From: Massilia eurypsychrophila | GTDB taxonomy: Bacteria > Pseudomonadota > Gammaproteobacteria > Burkholderiales > Burkholderiaceae_D | DNA: 64,000 nucleotides | Assembly: GCF_002760655.1 (NCBI RefSeq) | Contig: NZ_PDOC01000010.1 | Span: forward strand, 106,641-170,640 | Direction: 5' to 3' | Shown here: one piece after another, positions 15,094 to 24,242 of the stretch | How the letters are laid out: every line of letters starts with the position of its first letter | Numbering within the stretch: the first letter of the stretch is position 1 | The notes under the pieces: generated by a model | Told to the model about the DNA's origin: nothing | The model's input: only the letters and a program-made list of their open reading frames with translations | The model's database searches: none | Translations under genes and position numbers: made by a program

Positions 15094-15240
15094 ATGCTCT
15101 ATACAATCGCAATCATTCTCCTGATCCTGTGGGTACTTGGCTTGGTCACTTCCTACACCGTCGGCGGCTTCGTCCACATCTTGCTGGTTGTCGCTGTCAT
15201 CATGATTCTGGTTCGCCTGATCAGCGGTCGGGGTATCTAG
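15094..15240 (+). CDS. lmo0937-family small membrane protein
   Basis: 48 aa. The opening MLYTIAIILLILWVLGLVTS, then TVGGFVHILLVVAVIMILVRL, is the recognisable lmo0937-family sequence: two transmembrane helices joined by a GGF-H turn. AAGGACATC lies upstream. Function is unknown; the family is frequent in stress regulons. Confidence 0.88.
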   Translation: MLYTIAIILLILWVLGLVTSYTVGGFVHILLVVAVIMILVRLISGRGI

Positions 15241-15341
15241 CGCACCGCATGCGGACATCGTCGCTGATGCCCGATCCGTTTCGCGGTCGCGCTCCTACCG
15301 GACGCAACTACGAAACGGATTTTTCATTTTAAGGAGTTGAA

Positions 15342-16019
15342 ATGAACAACTTTCCCACCCTCACCAAATCAATCATCTGCGCCGCCGTCCTGGCGCTGGC
15401 CGGCAGCGGCTGCGCCGACATGAGCCAGACCCAGCGCGGCACCGCGACCGGCGCCGGCATTGGCGCCGGCATTGGCGCGCTGCTCGGCGGCACCACCGGC
15501 GGCGGCGGCGGCGGCCGCGCGGCCAAGGGCGCCGTCATCGGCGGCGCCGCCGGCGCACTGATCGGCAACGTCTGGTCGAACCGCATGGAGCAGCAAAGGC
15601 AGCAAATGGAGCAGGCCACCCGCGGCACCGGCGTACAAGTGAGCCAGACGGCCGACAACCGGCTCAAACTGGAAATCCCCAGCGACGTCTCGTTCGACAC
15701 CGGGCGCTCCGACATCAAGCCAAATTTCCGTCCAGTGCTGGAACGCTTTGCCGGCACCCTCAACGAGAACCCGGGCACCACCGTGACCATCATCGGCCAC
15801 ACCGACAGCACCGGCGACGAGGCGATCAACCGGCCGTTGTCGATCGACCGCGCGGCCCGGACGCGCGACTACCTGGCCATGCGCGGCGTGGCGCCGAACC
15901 GCATCTACGTCGACGGACGCGGCGAACGCGAACCGGTCGCCTCGAATGCCGATCCGGACGGCCGCGCGCGCAATCGCCGCGTCGAGATCTTCGTGGCAGA
16001 ACCGGCGCCACGCGGCTGA
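15342..16019 (+). CDS. Glycine-zipper plus OmpA-domain lipoprotein (YiaD-like)
   Basis: 225 aa. A signal with Cys ~25 (AGSGC) is consistent with a lipoprotein. The glycine zipper spans ~33-75 (GIGAGIGALLGGTTGGGGGG, then GGAAGALIGN). The OmpA C-terminal peptidoglycan-binding domain spans ~105-222 (VSFDTGRSDIKP, IIGHTDSTGDE, NRRVEIFV). This is the YiaD architecture. AAGGAGTTGAA precedes the ATG, and a terminator follows. Confidence 0.9.
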   Translation: MNNFPTLTKSIICAAVLALAGSGCADMSQTQRGTATGAGIGAGIGALLGGTTGGGGGGRAAKGAVIGGAAGALIGNVWSNRMEQQRQQMEQATRGTGVQVSQTADNRLKLEIPSDVSFDTGRSDIKPNFRPVLERFAGTLNENPGTTVTIIGHTDSTGDEAINRPLSIDRAARTRDYLAMRGVAPNRIYVDGRGEREPVASNADPDGRARNRRVEIFVAEPAPRG

Positions 16020-16038
16020 CCGGGCGCCGCCGGGCAAC

Positions 16039-16069
16039 GCCGTCCAGGCTCCTTCCTGGGCGGCTTTTT
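16039..16069 (+). terminator. Rho-independent terminator
   Basis: A 10-bp stem GCCGTCCAGG/CCTGGGCGGC with one G-U pair (16039-16048 with 16055-16064), 6-nt loop, then TTTTT. Confidence 0.85.
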
Positions 16070-16161
16070 GCGTTTGGGGAAGATCAAGGTGGAGGCCGTG
16101 CGGCGGGCGCATATTGACATGCGCATCGGCAAGATTTCGAGCCGACAATTCCGAGGCCGCC

Positions 16162-16617
16162 ATGACCATCGACGCTACCGCCCCCGCCGCCAGCGAACCT
16201 GCCTGCGCCATCTGGAACCCGTCCGCCGCTGCGCGCTGGAGCCTGGTGTTTACACCGGTCTTCGGGGCCTTCATCCACATGCACAACTGGCATTTGCTGG
16301 GTCAGCCGCAAGAAGCGGCGCGGGCGCGCCGCTGGTTCCATGCCAGCCTGGCCGTGCTGATGCTGCAACTGTTTACCAGCGCGCTCAACGCGCGGCTCGG
16401 CAGCGAGCCGATGCTGCTGCACCCGGTCGGACTGCTGTTTCTGGTGGTGTGGTATTTCGGTGCCGCGCGCCAGCAGGCGCGGCTGGTCAAGGCGCGCTAC
16501 GGCGCCAGCTACCGGCGCAGGTCGTGGGACAGCGTGCTGATATGTGCGGTGGTGGCCGGCGCCGCCTATGCCAGCACCAGCGCGTTGCTGTCGCTGCTGC
16601 TCGACGCCACCACCTGA
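16162..16617 (+). CDS. Hypothetical membrane protein
   Basis: 151 aa from the ATG at 16162. Hydrophobic stretches lie near residues 26-40, 62-80, 95-110 and 128-148. The start SAAARWSLVFTPVFGAFIHMHNWHLLG resembles small cytosolic-loop membrane proteins of unknown function found in betaproteobacteria. The ribosome site (CCGAGG) is weak. An open extension to 15946 runs through the previous gene and is rejected. Confidence 0.6.
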   Translation: MTIDATAPAASEPACAIWNPSAAARWSLVFTPVFGAFIHMHNWHLLGQPQEAARARRWFHASLAVLMLQLFTSALNARLGSEPMLLHPVGLLFLVVWYFGAARQQARLVKARYGASYRRRSWDSVLICAVVAGAAYASTSALLSLLLDATT

Positions 16618-16687
16618 CCCGAACGGCCGCTACGGCGGTTTTCCGCTATGCTCTGGCTCCAGTCTAATTGCAATTATCGGAGCCGCC

Positions 16688-17215
16688 ATGAATATCCGCC
16701 TCGCCGCCATCCTCGCCGCCGCTGCCCTCGCCGCCCAGCCGGCGCTCGCCCAGAACATCAAGCCGGGCCTGTGGGAAACCAATAACAACATCGGCGGCGG
16801 CAAGATGCAAGGTGCGCTCGCCATGGTGCAGCAGCAGATGAAGAACATGAGCCCTGAGCAGCGCAGCAAGATCGAAGGCATGATGTCCAGCCAGGGCGTG
16901 GTCATCAATAACGACGGCCTCGTCGCCAAGGTGTGCGTCACGCCGGACATGGCCGCCAAGCGAGAATTGCCGATCCAGCAGCGCACGAACGGCAACTGCA
17001 CCTTCCAGCCTGACCCGCCGAGCGGCAACAAGATGACGTACTACTTCTCCTGCGCCAACCCGAAAACCCTCGGCGAAGGCACCGCCACCTTCCTCAGCCC
17101 GACCTCGTACACCTCGACCACGAAGGTGACCACCAACGCCACCGGCGCCACCGAAACGGTCAACATCGAGTCGACCGCGCGCTGGATCGGCGCCGAGTGC
17201 GGCAGCGTCCGGTAA
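16688..17215 (+). CDS. DUF3617 secreted protein
   Basis: 175 aa with a signal peptide (AAILAAAALAAQPALA before Q). The mature protein begins NIKPGLWETNNNI, the PGLWE phrase that opens DUF3617 domains, with the usual three or four Cys (KVCVTPDM, NGNCTF, YFSCANP, GAECGSV). Probably periplasmic; function unknown. Its stop abuts the stop of the convergent aminotransferase gene with no intervening base. Confidence 0.85.
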   Translation: MNIRLAAILAAAALAAQPALAQNIKPGLWETNNNIGGGKMQGALAMVQQQMKNMSPEQRSKIEGMMSSQGVVINNDGLVAKVCVTPDMAAKRELPIQQRTNGNCTFQPDPPSGNKMTYYFSCANPKTLGEGTATFLSPTSYTSTTKVTTNATGATETVNIESTARWIGAECGSVR

Positions 17216-18052
17216 TTACTGCTGTTCCATGTAGGCGAAGTAGCGGTCGCGCGCCAGCGTGGCGACCGCTCCGACCGCCAGCGTGCGCTCCTCGTAGCGC
17301 ACGCACGGCGTGACCTTGCCGAAGTTGCCGGTATTGAAAATCTCCAGCGCGGTCGACAGTTCTTCCGGCTTCACCGTGCGCTGCTCGACCGTGACGCCCG
17401 CCTCCGCCAGCAGCGCGATGACGCGCGCGCGCGTAATGCCAGCCAGGAAGGTGCCGTTCGCCACCGGCGTCACCACGGCGCCGTCGGCCGCCACCAGGAA
17501 CAAGTTAGCAGTGGCAAATTCGGTGACATTGGCTTCGCTGTCGAGCATGACGGCGTTGTCGAAGCCGCGCTGCTGGGCCTCGCGCATCGCCCGGCTCGAG
17601 TTGGCGTACAGCGCCGACGCCTTGGCGTCGGTCGGCGCCATGGTCGCGTCGGGCCGGCGCAAGCCCGACAGGCAGGCGGTGAAGCCGCTCCATGGCGGCA
17701 TCGGGGCGTCGAACAGGGTCAGCGCAAAACTGCTTTTCTCGGCCACCGGCACCAGGAAGCCGTCGGTGCCGAACACCAAGGGCCGCACGTACAACTCGGC
17801 GTCGGCCGGAAACTTCGCCACGCCTTCGTGCACCAGCGCTTCCATCTGGTCGACCGACAGCGGGCAGCGCAGGCCGAGCGAGACGGCCGAGCGGGTCACG
17901 CGCTCGAGGTGCAGGCGCAAATCGGGCATGTGGCCGCGCACCGAGCGGGCGCCGTCGAACACGGACGAACCGAGCCAGACGCTGTGGTCCATCGCGCCGA
18001 ACAAGGGCGTATTACCCTCGGTCCATTGTCCGTTGAAGTAGGTCAGGTGCAT
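17216..18052 (-). CDS. Class IV PLP aminotransferase (branched-chain amino acid type)
   Basis: 278 aa, fold-type IV aminotransferase. The PLP lysine is Lys144 (DAKASALYANS) and the conserved Glu is in ANVTEFATANLFLV. The phosphate-binding region is in NGTFLAGITRARV. The N-terminal DHSVWLGSSVFDGAR matches the IlvE/D-amino-acid transaminase family. It likely transaminates branched-chain amino acids, though D-alanine or aminodeoxychorismate lyase-type substrates cannot be excluded by eye. It is divergent from the PF10136 gene. Confidence 0.82.
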   Translation of the reverse strand: MHLTYFNGQWTEGNTPLFGAMDHSVWLGSSVFDGARSVRGHMPDLRLHLERVTRSAVSLGLRCPLSVDQMEALVHEGVAKFPADAELYVRPLVFGTDGFLVPVAEKSSFALTLFDAPMPPWSGFTACLSGLRRPDATMAPTDAKASALYANSSRAMREAQQRGFDNAVMLDSEANVTEFATANLFLVAADGAVVTPVANGTFLAGITRARVIALLAEAGVTVEQRTVKPEELSTALEIFNTGNFGKVTPCVRYEERTLAVGAVATLARDRYFAYMEQQ

Positions 18053-18139
18053 GGTCTATCCTTGATGATGGGAGCGACGCAAGTTTAACCGATGTGGCCC
18101 GGGCAGCCGTGCCGGCGCGAAAAAGCATCCGCCGGCTTG

Positions 18140-18153
18140 GTACGCTACCGCAC
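18140..18153 (+). promoter_or_regulatory. GTNCG-N4-CGNAC dyad (spacing 23)
   Basis: GTACG-CTAC-CGCAC. The nearest -10-like hexamer is TACACT (18177-18182), 23 nt away rather than 22, upstream of the gene at 18215. It is the weakest fit of the set by spacing. Confidence 0.4.
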
Positions 18154-18214
18154 AAAGTTCCGTGGTGCATCCACCGTACACTGTAGCCTTTGTATCTGCA
18201 AGATTGAACTTCCC

Positions 18215-20305
18215 ATGCTTTCGACACTCGAGCGTATCGTCGCCGACTCGGGCCGGATCGACCCGCTCGTCGACCTGGTCGACAAACTGCGCCCGCGCCA
18301 TCCGAGCCAGGGCGAAGTCACGTCGGCCAACGTGCGCACCTTGACGTTGCTGCTGAAGGGCAATCCCGACCTGGCCGCGCGCCTTGGCGCCTCGCTGTGC
18401 ACGCTGCTCGACGAGCGCCGCCACGCCAGCCTGTACACCGACATCGGCATCCTGTCGAACGACGGCTTCGTCGTCGAGCTCAAGCGCCGCCTCGCCTATC
18501 GCCTGCTGCCGCCGGCGCTCGACGACACCTACCTCAGCGACGCCATCGACCAGGTGCTGTATGTCGACACCGACTACCGCTGGGTCAATGCGGTGCCGGC
18601 GGCCGACTGGCTCGAACTGTTCGACGTCGTCGCCGCCGCCACCCCGCGCGAGCGCCGCGGCGCCGCCCAGCGCACCATCGTGCTTGGCATGCTCGACGCC
18701 ATCCGCACGCTGTCGTGCCGGGTCTGCGCGCTCGGCCTGGAGCCGCGCCTGATTCGCAGCAATCCCGACATCGAGACCTTTCACTCGCCGTTCCTGATGC
18801 AAAACATCGAGGTCAACGAGTATCTCGACGGCTACGCCCGCATGCTGGTCGACGGCCAGGGCGTGCCGGAAGACGCGCGTCACCTGCTGGTGATGCTCGA
18901 CCAGTGCGATACCGCGCTCGGCAAGATCCGCAAGAACGCCGCCAGCCAGGGCACCAGCGTGGCGCTGACGTACTTGCTGGTGGCGCTGGCGCAAAGCATC
19001 GACCGCCTGCGCAAGCTGCTGTTCCTGGTCGACGTCAGCGGCGACCTGCCGAGCGCGCCGACGGTCGACCTGGTGGCCATCGCCAACGGCGCCACGGCGC
19101 CCGCCGCGCCGCCGATCAGCCTGCGCCGCGCCGGCGCCATCACCTTGGCGCGGGAGCTGGTCGAAGCGCACAACGCCAAGTACGAGCTGCGCGGCCTGTG
19201 TGCCGCGAATGTCGACCTGCTGGCGCGCAACGTCACCGAGAACGCCAGCCGCACCGGCGAACATTACATTGCCGAAACGCGGGCCCGGCTGCGCTACATG
19301 TTCCTGTCGTCGGCCGGCGCCGGCGTGGTGGTGGCCTTCATGGCGCTGTTCAAGACATTGATGAGCTACCTGCGCGCGGCGCCGCTGGTCGAATCGTTCC
19401 TGTTCAGCATGAACTACTCGCTCGGCTTCATGCTGATCCATGTGATGCACCTGACGATTGCCACCAAGCAGCCGGCGATGACGGCGGCGCGCATTGCCGC
19501 CGCCTTGTCGAGCAAGGACGGCCGTCATATCGACCTCGACAACATGGCCGAGCTGGTCAACAAGGTGTTTCGCACCCAGTGCGTCGCCGTGCTGGGCAAC
19601 CTGGCCACCGTGCTCCCGGTCTCGTGGGCCATTTCGATGCTGTGGCAACAGGCATTCGGCGCCCACCTGGTCACGCCCGTCAAGGCGATGCAGATGCTGC
19701 ACGACATCGACCCGATCCACAGCCCGGCGCTGTGGTACGCCGCGGTGGCCGGCGTGTGCCTGTTCGTTGCCGGCCTGATCTCCGGCTATTATGACAACAA
19801 GGCGCTGTACACGCGCATGGCGCAGCGGGTGCGCCAGCTGCGCGGACTGGGCCGCCTGCTCGGCCAGCAGCGCCTGGCGCGCCTGTCGGTGTACCTGGAA
19901 AACAACCTCGGCGGTCTGATGGGCAACTTCTTTTTCGGCATCCTGCTCGGCACGATGGGCACGCTCGGCTACCTGCTGGGTCTGCCACTGGACATCCGTC
20001 ACGTGACGTTTTCGGCGGCGAATTTCTCCACGGCGCTGGTCGCCCTCGATCATCGGGTAAGCTTCGAGCTAGCGGTCACATCCGTAGCAGGTTTCCTGTC
20101 GATCGGCGCGGTCAACCTGCTGGTCAGTTTCGCGCTGGCCTTGTGGGTGGCGCTGCGGGCCCGCAAGATTCGTTTCGAGCATGGCATTTTGTTGTTCAAG
20201 TCGCTGGGCCGGCGTTTCCTTGCCGCGCCGATCGATTTTTTTATCGGGCCCAGGGACGTTCCGTCCAGCCAGGCCGTCGCTGACATACCTAAGGGATCGA
20301 CATGA
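18215..20305 (+). CDS. PF10136 'site-specific recombinase' family membrane protein
   Basis: 696 aa. The N-terminal ~330 residues are helical and soluble-looking. The C-terminal half has several transmembrane segments (near 365-385, 400-420, 460-485, 505-530, 565-595, 605-660). The phrases FLFSMNYSLGFMLIHVMHLTIATKQPAMTAA and SLGRRFLAAPIDFF are typical of PF10136/COG4389. The database name 'site-specific recombinase' is traditional; I see no tyrosine- or serine-recombinase catalytic signature, and the topology suggests a membrane protein. It overlaps the downstream phospholipase D gene by 4 bp (ATGA). Confidence 0.8.
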   Translation: MLSTLERIVADSGRIDPLVDLVDKLRPRHPSQGEVTSANVRTLTLLLKGNPDLAARLGASLCTLLDERRHASLYTDIGILSNDGFVVELKRRLAYRLLPPALDDTYLSDAIDQVLYVDTDYRWVNAVPAADWLELFDVVAAATPRERRGAAQRTIVLGMLDAIRTLSCRVCALGLEPRLIRSNPDIETFHSPFLMQNIEVNEYLDGYARMLVDGQGVPEDARHLLVMLDQCDTALGKIRKNAASQGTSVALTYLLVALAQSIDRLRKLLFLVDVSGDLPSAPTVDLVAIANGATAPAAPPISLRRAGAITLARELVEAHNAKYELRGLCAANVDLLARNVTENASRTGEHYIAETRARLRYMFLSSAGAGVVVAFMALFKTLMSYLRAAPLVESFLFSMNYSLGFMLIHVMHLTIATKQPAMTAARIAAALSSKDGRHIDLDNMAELVNKVFRTQCVAVLGNLATVLPVSWAISMLWQQAFGAHLVTPVKAMQMLHDIDPIHSPALWYAAVAGVCLFVAGLISGYYDNKALYTRMAQRVRQLRGLGRLLGQQRLARLSVYLENNLGGLMGNFFFGILLGTMGTLGYLLGLPLDIRHVTFSAANFSTALVALDHRVSFELAVTSVAGFLSIGAVNLLVSFALALWVALRARKIRFEHGILLFKSLGRRFLAAPIDFFIGPRDVPSSQAVADIPKGST

Positions 20306-21690
20306 GAAGTACGCGCAGCGGAAAATGGATATTCGTGCTCACGCTGACGTGGGCGGTGGCGTCCTGCGCCACCTTGCCGGACGTGAGCAACGTCGAGGCG
20401 CCGGCCAAGCCGGCGCCGGCCGTTGCCAGCGCCAACGGCATGCTGCAGACCAGGCAGGCGTCCGCCTTGCTGGCCAAGCGCTGGGCCCGGGCGACGCCGG
20501 ACATGAAGGCGCTGGCCTTGCTGGAAGAAGCGGCGACCGGCGTGCCGCTGATCGCTGGCAACAAGGTGAGCCTGCTGTTCGACGGCCCGGCGACCATGAG
20601 GGAAATGATGGCGGCGGCGCAAGCGGCCAAATCGAGCATCAACCTCGAAACCTATATCTTCGACCAGGATCCGGTCGGCATCGAGTTCGCCGACCTGCTG
20701 ATCGAGAAGCGCCGCCAGGGCGTCATCGTCAACGTGCTGTACGACAGCGTCGGCACCTTCGGCACGCCGCAGGCCTTCTTCGACCGCATGAGGGCGGCCG
20801 GCATCTCGCTGGTGGCGTTCAACCCGGTCAACCCGACCGCGCCCAAGGCGAAGTTCTGGGAAATTAACAACCGCGACCACCGCAAGCTGATGGTGGTCGA
20901 CGGCAAGGTCGCTTTCACCGGCGGCATCAACATCAGCAATACCTACGCCAACAGTTCGTTCTTCGGCTCGCGCCGCAACCCGAACAAGCAAGACGGCCGC
21001 AAGGTCGGCTGGCGCGATACCCACATCAAGATCGAGGGACCGGCCGTGGCCGCGCTGCAATATGCGTTCGTCGACATGTGGGTGCGCCAGGAAGTGGGCG
21101 AACTGCCCGAAGCGCCCTACTTCCCGGCACTGGCGCCAGCCGGCGACAAGGTCGTGCGGGTACTGGCGACGGCCCCGGAAAAGGACTCCGAGATCTATAA
21201 ATCGCTGGTGCTGGCGATCCAGGAATCGAAAAAATCGGTCCACATCACGTCGGCGTATTTCGTGCCGGACAAGCAGATCGTCGATGCGCTCAGCGCGGCG
21301 GCCAGGCGCGGCGTCAACGTGCGCCTGGTGCTGCCCGGCGTGACCGACCACGGCCTGGTCATGCATGCCGGCCGCGCGTTCTACGACGAGCTGCTGGCCA
21401 ACGGCGTCAAGATCTTCCACCTGCAGGTGGCCGTACTGCACGCCAAGACCGCAGTCATCGACGGCACCTGGTCGACCATCGGTTCGGCCAATATCGACCG
21501 CCGCAGTTTCATCCACAACTATGAGCTCAACGTCATCGTGCTCGATCCGGCGTTCGGCCAGGAGATGGAAACGGCCTTCAACGAGGACCTGCGCGATTCG
21601 AAGCCGGTCAGCCGCTCGGAATGGAGCCGCCGGCCGTGGGCCGACCGCATCAAGGAATGGGCGGCGCGCCTGACCGAGTACTGGATCTGA
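20302..21690 (+). CDS. Phospholipase D-family cardiolipin synthase-like lipoprotein
   Basis: 462 aa. Two HxKx4D motifs mark a PLD enzyme: HRKLMVVD at His193 and HAKTAVID at His380, each followed by the GG/GS-N box (GGINI, GSANID). The N-terminus carries a signal with a Cys (VASCATL), suggesting a lipoprotein or envelope location, unlike ClsA. It most resembles ClsC-type enzymes, which make cardiolipin from phosphatidylglycerol and phosphatidylethanolamine. It is translationally coupled to the PF10136 gene. Confidence 0.87.
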   Translation: MRSTRSGKWIFVLTLTWAVASCATLPDVSNVEAPAKPAPAVASANGMLQTRQASALLAKRWARATPDMKALALLEEAATGVPLIAGNKVSLLFDGPATMREMMAAAQAAKSSINLETYIFDQDPVGIEFADLLIEKRRQGVIVNVLYDSVGTFGTPQAFFDRMRAAGISLVAFNPVNPTAPKAKFWEINNRDHRKLMVVDGKVAFTGGINISNTYANSSFFGSRRNPNKQDGRKVGWRDTHIKIEGPAVAALQYAFVDMWVRQEVGELPEAPYFPALAPAGDKVVRVLATAPEKDSEIYKSLVLAIQESKKSVHITSAYFVPDKQIVDALSAAARRGVNVRLVLPGVTDHGLVMHAGRAFYDELLANGVKIFHLQVAVLHAKTAVIDGTWSTIGSANIDRRSFIHNYELNVIVLDPAFGQEMETAFNEDLRDSKPVSRSEWSRRPWADRIKEWAARLTEYWI

Positions 21691-21705
21691 TTTCAGGGTG
21701 AAGGT

Positions 21706-22542
21706 TCAGATCCCGGCGGCGAACATGCCGTCGGTATGCGCCGCCCAGACCTCGCCGCTGCGCATGAATTTCTCGGTCTTTATCAGCGAAAACTGCTTGC
21801 CCAGCACGTCCCAGCCGTAGCGGTCCACTTCCACCTTGCCGGTTTCCAGGCGCAGCACGTTGAACGAATTGACCTCGCCGCGCCCGCGCGTCGACGTCGC
21901 GGTGCCGGCCTGGATCACCAGCGCGGCGTACTCGCTGATCGGATAGCGGTCGGCGGTGCTGTTCGAGTGGCTCAGGTGCAAGTGACCGGCCAGCAGCAGG
22001 TCGACGCCGCACTCGGCGAACACTTTCATCGCCATCGGCGCGCGGTCGACCAGATCGGCTTCGTCTTCGGTGTGCGGCAAATCGAACGGATGGTGGGTGA
22101 CAACGACGCGGGTGATGTGCTTGGGCAGGCCCGACAACTGCTCGCGGATCTTCGCCACCTGTTCTTCGTTGACGCGGCCATCCTTGAACGTCAGCGAGCG
22201 CGCGGTATTGACTCCCAGCACGGCAATCTCGTCGTCGACATGGATCGGGTCGAGGTCGGTCGTGATGTAGCGCTTGTAGCGGTCGAGCGGCTGGAAGAAG
22301 CGGCGAAACACGTTGTACAGCGAAATGTCGTGGTTGCCCGGCACGATGATCTGCGGCCCCGGCAAGGTGTCGAGATAGTCGCGCGCCGCTTCGAACTGCT
22401 CGCTCTTGGCGCGCTGGGTCAGGTCGCCCGACACCACCACCACGTCCGGCGCGACGTTGATGACGAGCGCGCGCAGCGGCGCGAGCAATTCTTCGTCGAC
22501 CTTGCCGAAGTGCAGGTCCGATAAATGAACAATGGTGCGCAT
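21706..22542 (-). CDS. Calcineurin-like metallophosphoesterase (CpdA/Icc-like)
   Basis: 278 aa. All metal-binding blocks are present: DLHF (~9-12), GDLTQ, GNHD, THHPF and GHLHLSHS. This is the class III cyclic-nucleotide phosphodiesterase layout of CpdA, but substrate specificity cannot be read from sequence. It is the third gene of a minus-strand operon after PAP2 and lipid-kinase genes (12 bp gap), which favours a link to phospholipid turnover. Confidence 0.85.
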   Translation of the reverse strand: MRTIVHLSDLHFGKVDEELLAPLRALVINVAPDVVVVSGDLTQRAKSEQFEAARDYLDTLPGPQIIVPGNHDISLYNVFRRFFQPLDRYKRYITTDLDPIHVDDEIAVLGVNTARSLTFKDGRVNEEQVAKIREQLSGLPKHITRVVVTHHPFDLPHTEDEADLVDRAPMAMKVFAECGVDLLLAGHLHLSHSNSTADRYPISEYAALVIQAGTATSTRGRGEVNSFNVLRLETGKVEVDRYGWDVLGKQFSLIKTEKFMRSGEVWAAHTDGMFAAGI

Positions 22543-22554
22543 AAAATTTCTTTC

Positions 22555-23445
22555 TTAGTGGGGAACGATCACCGTCAGCGCGGCCGGCTTGATCCGGTAG
22601 TGCAGCGGTGTTTTCATCAGGGTGACCTCGCCATCGGTGGCCACGCGCAGGTGCCGATGGCGGGTGGCGATGTCGAGCCGTTCGGACAGCATGACGTCAA
22701 AGTCGCGTTCCTGCGCCAGCTTGCCGACCAGCGCCCGAAACGCGAAGCGCAGCAGGCCGAGTCGGCCGGGACGCTGCGCCACGTACAGGCTCAGCTTGCC
22801 GCCGTCGAGGCGCAGGCGGGCGCCGATCGACAGCCCTTCCATGACGTATTCATTGTTGCCAATGAAAACAAACGGCGTGACGCGGGCATGTTCGGCGCCG
22901 TCGACGGCGAGCTTGACGTTGAGGAAAGGATAGCGCCGCAGCGCCGCGATGGTCGCCCACGCCGCCGCCGGCCACTTGCCGCGGCCGAGCCGGTGCTGCT
23001 GCTTTTCGCGGTGGCGCACGATGTCGGGATACAGGCCGAGGCTCGAGTTGTTCAGGAAGATGCGGTCGTTGACGGCGCCGACGTCGACCTGCACGCGCCG
23101 GCCGGTGGCGACGTTGCGGATCGCCGCGTCGAGCACTTGTGGAATGCCGAGGTCCTTGGCGAAATGGTTCAGCGTGCCGAGCGGCAGCACGCCGAGCGCG
23201 GCGCCGCTGCCGGCCAGCACCGACGCCACCGCATTGATGGTGCCGTCGCCGCCGCCGGCAACGACGATGTCGACGCCGCTGTCGATCGCCTGGCGCGCCG
23301 CTGCGATCATTTCCTCGCCGCTCCTGGCCAGCGTGATGTCGGCCTCGACGCCGTGGCTGGCGAACCTGGCGCGCAGGTCGCTGGCGGCCTGCTCGTCGTG
23401 GCCGGCGCCGGCGCCGCCGTTGATGATCACTGCAATTCGGTTCAG
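22555..23445 (-). CDS. Diacylglycerol/lipid kinase family protein (YegS-like), CTG start
   Basis: 296 aa. The nucleotide-binding motif GGGDGTINAVAS (~58-69) and PLGTLNHFAKDLGIP define the DAGK catalytic family. YegS/DgkB-type enzymes phosphorylate diacylglycerol or other lipids. No ATG or TTG lies at a suitable place. The most plausible start is CTG at 23445, giving LNRIAVIINGGAGAG, with AAAGGGAG 6 nt upstream. That CTG overlaps the PAP2 stop as CTGA, the usual coupling geometry but with a rare start codon. A GTG five codons in is too far from the ribosome site. Confidence 0.85.
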   Translation of the reverse strand: MNRIAVIINGGAGAGHDEQAASDLRARFASHGVEADITLARSGEEMIAAARQAIDSGVDIVVAGGGDGTINAVASVLAGSGAALGVLPLGTLNHFAKDLGIPQVLDAAIRNVATGRRVQVDVGAVNDRIFLNNSSLGLYPDIVRHREKQQHRLGRGKWPAAAWATIAALRRYPFLNVKLAVDGAEHARVTPFVFIGNNEYVMEGLSIGARLRLDGGKLSLYVAQRPGRLGLLRFAFRALVGKLAQERDFDVMLSERLDIATRHRHLRVATDGEVTLMKTPLHYRIKPAALTVIVPH

Positions 23446-24185
23446 TTCGGACTCCCTTTGATCGTCGATGGCCGCGCCGCCTGCATGGCGCGGCGCCGGC
23501 GCAGCGTCGATACGCCGGTCACGCACACGGCAAGCCAGGCAACGCCTTCGGCCGACGCGGCCAGCACGTCGCTCAGGTAATGCACGCCGAGGTACATGCG
23601 GCTGAACGCGACCAGCGCCACCATCGTGCACGCGGCGGCGACGATGGCCGCGCGCGCGCGCGCGCGGCGAAACCGCATCCACAGCCAGCAGCCGATCAGC
23701 CCGTACAGCAAGGCCGCGTTGGCCGTATGCCCGCTCGGAAAACTATAGGTCGTCAGCGTCAGCAGCGGCTCGTCGAAGCTGGGCCGCTCGCGCTGAAAAA
23801 CGTACTTTAGCAGTACATTTAACAACATGCCGCCCGGCACGACGAACAGTTCGGCCAACAGCCAGTAATGCAGCTTGCGGACGTAGAAGAACACCGCCAG
23901 CAGCAGCGCCATGATGGCGCTGCCAACCATGCTGTGCCAGTGGGTGATGAACAGCATCACGCTGGTTACCGGTTCGGTGGCATGGCGGTGCAAAAAGTTC
24001 GCCAGCCAGGCGTCGAGCACGGTGATGTCGTCGCCATCGACAACCTCTTCGGCAATGCCGCCGAACACCCAGGCGGCGGCGACCATCAGGGCCAGGCCGA
24101 TCGTCATGTGCAGGCCGGTTGCCTCTTCCGGCGACAGGCGCGCGGCGACAAACCGGCGCAGGCGGGGGAACAATATCGCTAACAT
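23442..24185 (-). CDS. PAP2-family membrane phosphatase
   Basis: 247 aa, about six transmembrane helices. The three acid-phosphatase motifs are intact: KYVFQRERP, SFPSGH and SRMYLGVHYLSDV. It probably removes phosphate from phosphatidic acid, phosphatidylglycerophosphate or undecaprenyl pyrophosphate. I take the start at 24185, with AAGGA five bases upstream, over the ATG at 24209. It leads an operon with the lipid kinase and metallophosphoesterase genes. Two LexA boxes lie 37-74 bp upstream, between it and the divergent small gene. Confidence 0.87.
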   Translation of the reverse strand: MLAILFPRLRRFVAARLSPEEATGLHMTIGLALMVAAAWVFGGIAEEVVDGDDITVLDAWLANFLHRHATEPVTSVMLFITHWHSMVGSAIMALLLAVFFYVRKLHYWLLAELFVVPGGMLLNVLLKYVFQRERPSFDEPLLTLTTYSFPSGHTANAALLYGLIGCWLWMRFRRARARAAIVAAACTMVALVAFSRMYLGVHYLSDVLAASAEGVAWLAVCVTGVSTLRRRRAMQAARPSTIKGSPN

Positions 24186-24221
24186 CAGGGTCCTTGACGA
24201 AAAAACCACACTTTGAAAATT

Positions 24222-24241
24222 TACTGTTTATTCGTACAGTA
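24222..24241. promoter_or_regulatory. LexA (SOS) box 1
   Basis: An exact CTGT-N8-ACAG (24224-24239) with symmetrical TA flanks, matching the E. coli/betaproteobacterial LexA consensus. Confidence 0.8.
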
Positions 24242-24242
24242 G

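Noticed and set aside
18056..20053. A 665-codon minus-strand open frame
   Set aside because: Antisense shadow of the PF10136 gene, rich in His/Arg/Gln with no ribosome site.
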